Source of the DNA: Pelobates cultripes
Taxonomy: Eukaryota > Chordata > Amphibia > Anura > Pelobatidae
Length of the DNA: 64,000 nt
Assembly (NCBI GenBank): GCA_933207985.1
Contig: OW240912.1
Location: 204,103,866 to 204,167,865, forward strand
Reading direction: 5' to 3'
Numbering within the stretch: position 1 is the stretch's first letter; each line of letters starts with the position of its first letter. The translations under genes were made by a program, and so were the position numbers. A model generated the notes under the pieces. The model was not told the DNA's origin. It saw only the letters and a program-made list of their open reading frames with translations, and ran no database searches. Shown here in pieces: positions 54,283-64,000 of the stretch.

Positions 54283-57200
54283 GTATTGCATTTAGCAATT
54301 TTTTCATGTTTTATTATATTTGTGTTTGTGATTAACTTGTTCTACGCCTACACCTTCCTGGTGTCTTTCAATGATGAAGGCTGGGCAATGTACACTGTAC
54401 ATAAGTTAGAATAGTCATCATATTGTCTTTACTCACACATTCTGGGGCAAATTCACACTGTTCAATGTGTGTTGAAGAAATGACCATTATTTAGAATATT
54501 TTCACACCACAAATGTATGTCCCTAGCTTTCTGTCTGACACGGATTTTATTGTATAGCATAATTTTAACTGCACATTCACTGCAAGGTGTGTATAAATTT
54601 CAACCTAACCATCAGCCAATGAGAATGTTGTACTACAGTGCATAAAAGGTGATCAAATTGAGGAAGATAGAAATTACTTCTATACAGAGAAGCTAGTTAT
54701 GCCAGCTTGTTTCCATACGACTTTAAAATGCTGTAATGAGTACAGAAATATAATTATATTATAGTTAAATAATATAAATATTCATCATGTTTAGCTGTTA
54801 CCTTGCTGTGAGGGGATTTCTCATTTCAAAGAAAGCATGTATCTCTGCAGCAATTTCATCGTGAACACAGCAAATGTATGAACTCCGCAAAGCGCCCGGG
54901 ATGGTATATAAAACATAACAAAGAAATGATCCCTGGAAGGGTTGGTAAACTAGAGTTATGTTGCCAGATAATTTGGACTACCGCGTGAGCGTAGTAGCAT
55001 AGTGACAGGCTGACTAGGCAGAGCTGCAGGTGGGAGTAATAGAGTCACGTCTATTAAGATAATCAGGATAAGGTCCCAGGGAAAGGGCATAAACATATAC
55101 CATTTTACTCATTCAACAACTGAAGACATTTAAATTAACTTGTTCTTAGCAAAGTGCTTTAGTGATACAGCAGCTCAGCTCAGTATGATTACCAGCGATA
55201 ATTTGTATTTTAATGGGAATTGTAGTATTTACTTCACATAAAGCAATTTCTCAAGTTATATTCCTTAAATTGCCATTATTTTTTTTTTCCAGAGCAGGAG
55301 CCATACTTGCATTAGTAGCAAGCAATGGTAAAATGGTAAGCTGTAACTGTGATTGGGATTCCCAGCATGCAATTCTTTTTGGTGAATAAAGTCGATGATA
55401 CCATAACTCTGGAATATTCACGTGTATAGCATACAGGAGGCAATTCATATACCTAAAATATAGTAGTGGTGACAGATCTAACCAATTAAGTCCAACATAT
55501 TTTTCTTCACGTTCTCCTTTAACCCCTCAAAGGCACCTGAAGGAAATGTACCAGCCATGTCTTGGATGAGCTATTTACTTAACGTGAGGCTCCTGAAATA
55601 GACATCTCCTACCCCTGAAGAGTTTTCAATGTTTTCAATGTTCTATAGTGTATTTATCCATATAGACAGCTGGGTAATGTGTGGCACCATTTTGAATGAT
55701 TAACATTCCAGTTTCCCAACTTTTTTATGCAAGCATACATGCTTTTACTGTGATTTACCCAATGTCCACGAAAAGACCAATAGCCAGATCGACCCTTGAG
55801 GAAAATGAAAGGGAAGTTTTCATGTTGAAATTAATTTATGTCATTCTAAATACATAATAATTGAAAAAAAAAAAAACATAATGCAAATGGTAGATAACCT
55901 TATGTGAAGGATTCAAAAACACTCATCTCATATGTGACAGGTGAGCTCAAGTAATTTTTGTATATGTTTAAAAAAAAAAAAAAAGTTTAAATGGCCCTGA
56001 AAACACATTGTTCAAATTTGGACAATAAAGGAAAGCAAGAAGATTATCAATTGTTTTGATCCAGCACACTAACATGTGTAAAATGAGAATACCACAAGCA
56101 AATGAGAGCATAATGAATGTAAAAGAAAAAAAATGTTACAGAGAATATGAGATGCGTAAACAAATAATCAGAAATCTGCAAGTGTTTAAACCTTGGAAAT
56201 GCCATTTTCAATTAAACAAACTGTGTACAAATAGCCCAGAAGAATAAAGAGATAGAGAGAAAAAGCAAAGGAAAGTGACAAGGGAGGAGGAGGCGGGTGT
56301 ACATTTGGACTAGCAATGACTAGTTGTCCAGTAAGGGAGACACAAAGTTGATGCATGTATTCAATCCAAGGAGTCCATACCCTGTAAGCAAGAAATGTAT
56401 CGCGAAGAATGGCAGCAAGTCTGTCCATCTGCAGATTATCCTTGGGTTTAAAGGTAACAGTGGTAAATATGGGGGTGTTATGTGAAACCAGCTCACTAAA
56501 AGGGCACCGCAGGCAGCAAAAGCGATTTGGTTTTATAGGATTTGAGAGGTTTGGAGAGTAAGAAGGTCCAAGGCTCCAATGGGAGATGTACTGTTTCACA
56601 AACGATAGACTCTGTTCCAAAATGTGGTGATTCAGACCTAAACATTTGGGCATATGTGCCTTTTTCCAACATAGGGGTTAGACTCATGTGTTGGAGAGTG
56701 ACAGGTGTAAAATACCATCTAAGCATCTTTTTAATCCCTTATTTCTCTAAGGTGACACAGACTGAATATTTTGCTATGTGTTCCCATATGTCTGGCAAGT
56801 CATCATTAGTGTTGTCACTATCTACCTTATTCTCCCATTTATCCACAGAGGGGAGAGCTTTCCAGTCATGGGTAGAAGTTGGAATAAAAATTGGAGATGT
56901 AGCCCTTTACGTATGACACTTCAGTCATTTTACAGTTAACATTACTTTAGTATGTTTTGCTGCAACCATGGACATGGCATCTGGTAGATAAAGGTGTATG
57001 GAATACAACATTGTTATCTCACCAGGTTAAAATGACATTTCTGGTGTTACAAGTGGTCACTGGTATATTTTCTAAGGCACTGCTTTAGTGTGAGATATTT
57101 TAATAAAGGGACAAAACAGTATAGCTCCTAACCGTCCATATTTAGGAGGGATAGTGCCTATTTGGGGCCCAAATTCATCTGTCCCTCTTTTCTAGGAGCT

Positions 57201-57521
57201 CCATATTGTTGGTGTATTTGAGTGTTTAAGATCCATCATACGCACAGTAATATGTCTTTCAACTACAATAAACGTGCTTAGAAATTATCACATAACTTTA
57301 TTGGTGAATGTTTTGAGTTGTCATTGAAATTTCATGAACATATACTTTTATCTGATTCTATCATATAGCAATTGAAACAGTTGGCTATGCACAGGAAATT
57401 AAATAAACCACTCGGTATGTTACATGTCATTGCACTGTATGGCACAGCCATTTTTTTGTAGAGCATGTCTTGTTTCTCTGTAATAGCTTAAAATTGATAA
57501 CAATATCAGAGTATTGTTAGT

Positions 57522-57552
<31 letters not shown>

Positions 57553-57665
57553 GTAAGTATATCCCGGAGTATAGGTGATAAAATTACCCAGTGTAGATAG
57601 CCGACTCTAGGCTGTTGAGACAGAGCATGCACTGGAGATATAGAAGCTTATAAATTTATAGCAAT
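54283..57665. other. Mostly unassigned; possible small exon and a repeat-like block
   Basis: A splice-like pair flanks 55293-55335 (see findings). The block 56240-56930 includes a 155-codon minus-strand frame (56186-56653) without recognised domain. The stretch 57120-57200 (CTAACCGTCCATATTTAGG) resembles a dispersed repeat head. A (TA)n run is at 57529-57552. Confidence 0.4.
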
Positions 57666-57666
57666 T

Positions 57667-58090
57667 GAAGGGATTCTATAATGTAAGGAATACCAGGTTG
57701 TATTCCTTACACTGTAGAACCCTCTGGTCCCCCCCCCCCCTTCCTCGTGCCCCCCAACCATGGTTCATAAAGGGTTAAAAAAAACCTTTGTGTACTCATC
57801 CAATTCCAACGCTTCCCTGACACTGGGTCAGTGCTTCCTCTCCTCCAACATCATCCGATGGGGAGGTTCATGTGCATGCACGGCGAGCTACGCAAGTGTA
57901 TTAAGCCCTCCACTTGGGAAAGCATTGCTTCAATGTTTTTCTGTAGGGATTTTACTGATGCTAGATGTCATCATGCAGAGCATCAGTTAGGTGACTAAAA
58001 GTCGGTTAGCCACCAGGAAGTGCCACTAGTGGCTGTCTGATTGACAACCATTAGAGGCAGTTTGAGTCCTGCATGTAATTGTTCTTCCAA
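57667..58090 (+). mobile_element. T2-like MITE, decayed ends
   Basis: GAAGGGATTCTATAATGTAA with GGAATACCAGGTTGTATTCC follows the pattern of the 62021 head. The interior has CACTAGTGGCTGTCTGATTG and GACAACCATTAGAGGCAG, the hairpin seen near 9590. TTAA has decayed at the left; the right end is unclear. Confidence 0.55.
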
Positions 58091-60900
58091 GGATACTCTA
58101 TTTGCTTCAAACCATACCCTTTTCAATAACAAGAGCTTATTTCCACAACAGTACACGTAATGTTCCTGTTCTACATCTGGTACATGGGGCCAGTCAGCCT
58201 GAAGATGGATACCCTCTTTCTAATTAAAATATGAGGGGGTGGGATTACCCTCGGTGATTAGATACTAGTACTACCAAGTGATGCATCTGGCTCCCTGGAT
58301 GGCTCTCACTGCAGTTGGAGGAATAAAAAGATTCACTTCCAGCACTGGTGTGGCTTGACAGGCCCTCTTCACTACAAAAACCCTCCCGAAGGTGGGGGTG
58401 AGTGTTCAGGTGTGGAGTACCCTGTGCTTTAAAATTGAACTAACCACAGTCCCGTGTTCAATGCTGCTATTCTTAAAAAAAAAAAAAAACTAGCTACCAG
58501 AGGGAATGACCCTCAGTTGGCTGAACAGAGACAGAGATCCCCCATCTCAGAGAAGTAAGCTCTGATAGAGGGCTCTTAGTACTAGATGAAATTTGTCTAG
58601 CCCAGCCATTGAGAACTGTAGAAAAAAAAAAGAGAGAGAATGAAAAAAAACATGCAGGCCTCGTGGCACCTTTGCAATTGAGGTTTGCCAAACTCTGTGA
58701 TACCAGCTGCTAGTTTTTCATTTAGTGCTTTAACCATATAGAAACTTCTTCTTAGGTAGTAAAAAAAAGGAATAAAAGCAATGAACATTTTTTTTCCTGG
58801 GAAATAGACGTTATTGCAAATCTTTTAGTTTATGGAGACCCAGATGGAGAACAGCATTCACACAAGTCCTCTTGAAACTGTACGCTGCAAAGGCATCTGT
58901 AAGCAGTAGCAAACTGTGTTATAATGGCACTAAAGCATTTAAAGGTTTAGCCCGCCTCTTTAATGCAGGTTCGTTAAGAAATATGCTGGGATATACTGGC
59001 TCGGCCCCACAGCAGTATTAATTTTCCGCTCTCCTTATCCAATTGTACTAGCGACAGTAGCATGCTTAATGGGTCAGTCCCTGCTAAGATCACACTATAC
59101 TAATGGAAATAACGCCAGTAGCACTCATACATATACTTCTCTTACACTGTGCAAGCTCTGATTCGTCAGCATTCCAAATGCTAACATAATAACAGACTCG
59201 CTTTGTTATTGACTAGCCATATTTCTTTAGCTATAAACATTTAAGTCAAAACTACAATATTTATGAGTCATCGAGAAGTGCCAGGGGACTGCAAAGGAGA
59301 TCTTAAAGTTATAGGTGCAGACCACAACGCTTCCTCTACACGCTTCCTGTGGTTGTGATAGAAACCTTTAACGCTATGTTTCTGTTGTTCTCTGTGAGTA
59401 AGGCAAAACCAGGGACAAAAACAGTTACAAGGATGCAAATTGAGGGATTGATTGACAGGGAAATATGGGGCCATGAGATGTTTTTGTTTGGGAGGGAGCT
59501 GTGAATTGCAGGGCTATGTGGGTGATGTATGAAAGAGCTAACCATTAGGCCAATGTGAGGATTTCATTTTGGGAAGGGAATGGTTAATTGCAGCTCAATG
59601 TTTTCGGAAGGAGGGGTTAATTACAGATCAATGTGGGCTTCCAGGTGGAGAGGGAATTGGTTAATTTTCAGGGTTCTGTGGACAGGCATATTAGGGAAGG
59701 AGAATCAATTGGAAGGTAATGTTGGGATGTCAATATTGGAGAGAATTGGATAATTTGCATTGGTGTAGTATTTTAAATGGGACGATATACTCAACCAAGG
59801 AGTGTAAATAAAGGGGGTATGGGAAAGAGGTGATGATTAGTTTGAGAATGTTAGTAGAGGTGTGTAATATTCCATGTAGTATATAGCGCCACAGTAATAT
59901 GCAGTATGTTTGTGTTATATGTCATTCTAATGAAAGATATTATAATTATATCACAGAGCATTTACAGCATTTTTTTTCTGTTAGCCTTAATATAAATTTG
60001 TGCCTCTTCTGAGATCGAACTCTGGTTCCGCCACAGTGCCTAATGGGTAATCTGGCACTGACACTCAAAAAGATCTTTAAACAGGTAGATATACAAGGAT
60101 AATGGGGTATGGAGTGAAACACAAAAATAAGGCGGCAGAAAGACACATTTTAGAGAAAGTTGATGAGAGACACATAGATTGCTAATATTGGAAAATGTCA
60201 GTGGGATAGTAGGATAAAGCTGGGTTAAGGTTTGTAATGACTATAATATGGGCCGAGGAGGGAACTATCCAGAGATAGAATTGGGTTAAAGGAAGGAGTG
60301 AGAATGGAAAAACTGTCAGTATTTCTATGAGAGCTCAAAATCCTGGCGGCAATGATGTAAGTCTTCAATTCATTCACTTATCCCAGGCATGAGAAAGAGC
60401 TTCCATTTTGTCTTATTTTGCCCTCTACCCCCTCTGTTTTAAGACCATCCACATTTATGAGAAGCCCCTTTTCTTTTTCTAGAAGAGGATTACTTGGCAA
60501 AATAATTTTACAACAGCCAATGGCTTGATTGTGCTAATGAAGACCTGATGGTAGTGAGTTTATTGACTGATTTTAATTTTAGTGCAGTTAGAGATTTTTC
60601 TTTATTGTACACAATTGCTTTTTTTTGTGAAGAGTAAGAAGATATTTCAGAACCCATTAATTGCATTAGGAATGTAGAGGGACAAAAAATGAAACCACAT
60701 GGGAATGCTGGGATATGTTTGTATAGTTGATCTTATTTCCCTAATTTACAGGTCCACTCCTGTGTTATGATCTAGGAGTAAGTAGGAACAGGACACATCT
60801 TGGGTCTAGGCTCACATAACATAACTACATCTATGTGCAATCAGCATTATGGTTTTATAATTCTGGCACCTTGTGTATTATGCATCTTATAATATTAGAA
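58091..60900. other. No repeat recognised; candidate conserved non-coding DNA in part
   Basis: No transposon hallmarks in 2.8 kb apart from an A run at 58474-58489. The interval 58800-59260 has balanced composition without low complexity. Conservation is only conjecture. Confidence 0.35.
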
Positions 60901-60906
60901 TATTTT

Positions 60907-60909
60907 GTT

Positions 60910-60961
<52 letters not shown>
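60907..60961. repeat. (GT)n(AT)n compound microsatellite
   Basis: About six GT units then about twenty AT units, the longest dinucleotide run in the window. Confidence 0.95.
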
Positions 60962-60966
<5 letters not shown>

Positions 60967-62020
60967 GACATTTCGAACACTTTATTTGTAAGAACAATTA
61001 CTGAATATAAGCATCCTTTCATCTTCTGCCAGTAATTGGTGTTTGCTTATTAATTTCTCTAGCTCAGAACAGTATGATATATTTTTAAGTAGATATTTTT
61101 TCATTTTTTATGTAACAAAAGAGCATGTAATTTGGGCCCATTTAAAGCTGGTTCAAGACATACACAGGTGACAGTTACATTGTGATTTCAGTCTAAAATT
61201 GTAGACTTGGCTGACAAAAAAAGGCTGAATTAATACGTATTATAACACCGAAGACAGATCTCAAACTGTTTGTGATGTTGAGGCATAGGGCAATAAGAAA
61301 TAGGCAACACCATTAAAAACAGTGATAATAGACCTCAGGGCTGAGCATAGATGAACGCTTCAGCCTGATCAATATTTTCTGAAGCTGGACCATTAATAAC
61401 ATGCAGGTAATATTTCTGCATTCTTTGTTTAGTGTTGTAAAGTCTCCCCACTCATTCACATTGCCCCCATCATATATATGGCATAGTTGATGATGAAATT
61501 CAATGGTTGCTGTTATATGAGACCACCCATGGCATTAGATTTGGGCTGTTTCCAAACAGATGAATTTTATATTGAACCAGTCATGAGAAAAATGGAAGGA
61601 TTTCTTCATCCTCTATAGTTTCCCACTCGTTCATAATTCCCCATTAAGCTCCTTTTCAATAGCAGTAAACATGATATATATGGCTTGGTTGTCACTGAAG
61701 CATTCAGGTATTGTGACATCATTCTCATTATACAAACCACACTCAGGACTAGCTTCCTGTTGCTGCCAAATGTCCATAATTTAGTTGTCTGTGTCAAGCA
61801 TGATTTTTTTTTCTCCAGCAGTAGTCACAAGTTTAAAATTAATCTTGAAGCTTTAAGTAATATTTCAAATGAGAAAGTATTTTATTTAGTTCATCAGTGG
61901 TTAATTACAAAGAACATAACACTGCCATCCATGTCTTATTTGTGTTGTGGTGGTAGGAACACTATTAACTGTTGCCTTGTAATATAACCTGCAGTATTTC
62001 CAAGCACACTGAATGCCATG
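60962..62020. other. No feature recognised
   Basis: Unassigned. The 100-codon frame at 61685-61987 has no recognisable domain. Confidence 0.45.
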
Positions 62021-62406
62021 TTAAAGGAACACTATAGTGTCAGGAACACAAACATGTATTCCAAACACTATAGTTTTAAAGTAACTATTTAGCTCCCCAA
62101 TCGCCCTCAAACTGTTTTGAAAAGATTTTAAACTCACCTTGTCTCCAACGCTGCACCAGTATCACTGCTACTGGCCCTGCCTGGCTCCATCTTGATAATC
62201 AGACAATCCATATTGTGAAGCACTGACACAGGAAGCACCTTTAGTGGTCATCTGAGTGACTACCACTAGAGGTGTTACTAGACACCAATGTAAACACTGC
62301 CTTATTTCTGAAAAGGCAGTGTTTACAGTGCTCAGCCTGCAGGGACATGCTATAGATACCAGAACCAATACATTAAGCCCTAATGGTTCTGGTGAATAGT
62401 GTCTCC
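62021..62406 (+). mobile_element. T2-like MITE (CAGGAACACAAACATG subfamily)
   Basis: TTAAAGGAACACTATAGTGT, then CAGGAACACAAACATGTATT and CCAAACACTATAG form a head that folds back on itself. The right part GGTTCTGGTGAATAGTGTCTC mirrors the usual GGTGACTATAGTGTCC end, but the TTAA is lost. Same head as 6003. Confidence 0.7.
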
Positions 62407-63390
62407 AACACATGTAACGTATTTCCATCCCACAGGAAAGCTGTACGCTGGAATCCACAGTACCCTTATTTGGGTGAATACAGCAACAATATCAAATAAA
62501 TTCACACAATGAAACTTTATATACAAGCCACCATTCAGCAATGCTATGGTATACCTTGACCTTATATTTTGAGAAAGCAATAGAAAAGTAACATGCATGA
62601 TAAGATAACAATCATACAAGTCAAAGCATCCTCGTCATACCTCCATCAGTTTGTTAAAACTTTATATTTCAGCGTACTGATTAAACCTGATTTTTTTTAT
62701 TACTGCATCCTGGGCATTTTGCTCCTTGTTCACATTTACTCATCAGAATTGCACTACGTTCTCAAAGGAGATTTGCAATTCAGTCTTTCAATTTATTACA
62801 TTTTGGTGTTCATAAATATGCCTTAGTAGTAGTAGAAGTATGTTTCCAGCAAGTGTAAAATACTTGTTCCTCTGAGCCCATCAGTTTATATCTAGACTAT
62901 CCATATGCTAATCTCATTTCATGGTCACATTCCATACCCGCACACCTTCAAAATCCATTTAAGTACATATACGTGGGTAATGTACTGCTTATTCACGCAC
63001 ATTCTCTGAAATTACCATATGCATTTAGTATGCAGTGAAGAAGAAAATGCCTATGACATGGGCCATATATGATTGATGGCTTACATAAATGGGAGGGTTT
63101 GAGTGCCTTTTACATAGCTGTGGATGAAATGCAGAGATCACTACTTTGTCTCGTGCATAAGCTTAAAACGAATGTGCGTTTTAACACGTCACAGGCAGAA
63201 TTGATCTTCTATAGAAACACACATATAAAGCATCTGTCTAAAAGGAGGCTGTATTGATTGTGTGGTGCCAAACATTCCTTTGATTTTGTGCTGAAAGAGC
63301 CTGTGGCGACTCAGTGCTGACATTCTTTTTTTTAGTCCTGCACTCTGAACAACTCAGTGTGAGGAGTCAGTGTGAGCCCATGGTATACAT
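62407..63390. other. No feature recognised
   Basis: Unassigned. The part 63000-63320 is free of repeat hallmarks. Confidence 0.4.
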
Positions 63391-63537
63391 CAGGGCTGCC
63401 CAAAAGGTAGATCACCAGATGTTGCTGAACTACAACTTCCATGATGCTTTGCATGCCTTTGGAATGTCTTTAGAATAACAAAGCATCATGGAAAAACATC
63501 TGGGGATTTACATTTTGGGCAGCCCTGCTGTACATGA
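63391..63537. mobile_element. hAT-type foldback MITE
   Basis: Starts CAGGGCTGCCCAAAAGGTAG and ends TTTGGGCAGCCCTG, perfect 12-base outer inverted repeats. CATGATGCTTTG and CAAAGCATCATGG lie inside. Flanks GTATACAT and CTGTACAT agree at 6 of 8 bases, fitting an aged 8-bp target duplication. Confidence 0.75.
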
Positions 63538-64000
63538 ACATAGTAGACTGGACGTGGCTTGCAGTTTTGGTGCATGATATGTCCCTTTAGGTTTGAATGC
63601 CAGGGAAATTCTACGTACTTTTACTGCCCTGATCCGTAGGACTATTATACAATTACTGCGAAATCTGCAAAAAATAAAATGTTTATGCTATTAAAATGAC
63701 TTAATATTCCCAGAGGTGTCAAAATACTACGATATGCTCTACTGAAACATGTTAATATGTATCTTCTTTAACTCGCTCTTAGAATTACTCCTTTGCCAAG
63801 GCCTGTAATGTGCGTTTATTTTAATAACATGTCCAAGCACAGAAACAAACGATTTTATGAGTTTTATATAGAGACAGCAGGTTAACTGACTTTCTAAATG
63901 TAGAAAACCATATTGAAGGAGCTTTAAAGTTGCCATGGCAACTTCTAAAGCTGGAAGCATTTTGTTTTCATCTCATTTGATTTGAATCTAGTCACGTTGA
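63538..64000. other. Non-repetitive sequence containing an X-box palindrome
   Basis: No repeat hallmarks. Holds the RFX-type palindrome annotated separately. Confidence 0.4.
63929..63942. promoter_or_regulatory. Perfect RFX X-box palindrome
   Basis: GTTGCCATGGCAAC is a full match to the palindromic X-box bound by RFX transcription factors (GTxxCC, short spacer, GGxxAC). It sits in a longer near-palindrome, 63921-63951, GCTTTAAAGTTGCCA with TGGCAACTTCTAAAGC. Such sites occur at enhancers and cilia-gene promoters. No gene is visible here, so function is inferred from the motif alone. Confidence 0.45.

Noticed and set aside
54079..54414. 111-codon frame with a hydrophobic C-terminus as a small membrane protein
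   Set aside because: It begins inside the solo LTR and runs across its right edge and target duplication, so it is a chance fusion.

Overview
The window looks like repeat-dense, non-coding (intergenic or deep intronic) DNA of a vertebrate, most likely a frog or toad. I see no host protein-coding gene, rRNA or tRNA gene that I can defend. The anuran guess rests on the mobile-element mix. There are many short TTAA-flanked elements starting TTAAAGGGACACTATAG, in the style of the Xenopus T2/Kolobok families. They occur with a split-direct-repeat tyrosine-recombinase retrotransposon, Tc1-like elements of the DD37E type, hAT-type miniature elements, and CR1/L2- and R4-type LINE remnants. The species cannot be fixed from this sequence.

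Layout. 0-14 kb: an AGAT microsatellite and a LINE 3' end, several T2-like MITEs (706, 6003, 9446, 12897), a CR1/L2-like LINE fragment at 8.3-9.1 kb split by a younger retrotransposed insertion with a 14-bp target duplication, and three repeats carrying a CGAAACGCGTT-type core. 14.1-18.0 kb: one composite element whose A1...B1-A2-B2 repeat order is that of PAT/Ngaro/DIRS-like tyrosine-recombinase retrotransposons, with GC-rich tandem repeats inside. 19.3-22.0 kb: a three-level nest of transposons, and a pair of nearly identical hAT-type elements in opposite orientation, each with a perfect 8-bp target duplication. 23-36 kb: mostly unassigned sequence with scattered MITEs. 36.3-37.9 kb: a decayed R4/Dong-type LINE on the minus strand whose reverse-transcriptase active site reads YLNN instead of YxDD.

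42.37-47.79 kb: four copies (two truncated, one cut by the gap, one complete) of one Tc1-like element in head-to-tail order, all transposases on the minus strand. A 49-bp piece of host flank is copied along with them, both internal junctions are identical, and a 100-N assembly gap lies inside. None encodes an intact transposase as read. 48-64 kb: a few more T2-like MITEs, a solo LTR at 53785-54277 with a 5-bp target duplication, and long stretches without recognised repeats. Some of these look like candidate conserved non-coding DNA, including a perfect RFX X-box palindrome at 63929-63942.

The best candidates for something not previously described are the tandem Tc1 array with its repeated breakpoint, the split-repeat retrotransposon with its tandem GC-rich core, and the dispersed CGAAACGCGTT repeats with a TATA-core-AATAAA layout. 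Repeat family names are given from recognition only; no database was searched.
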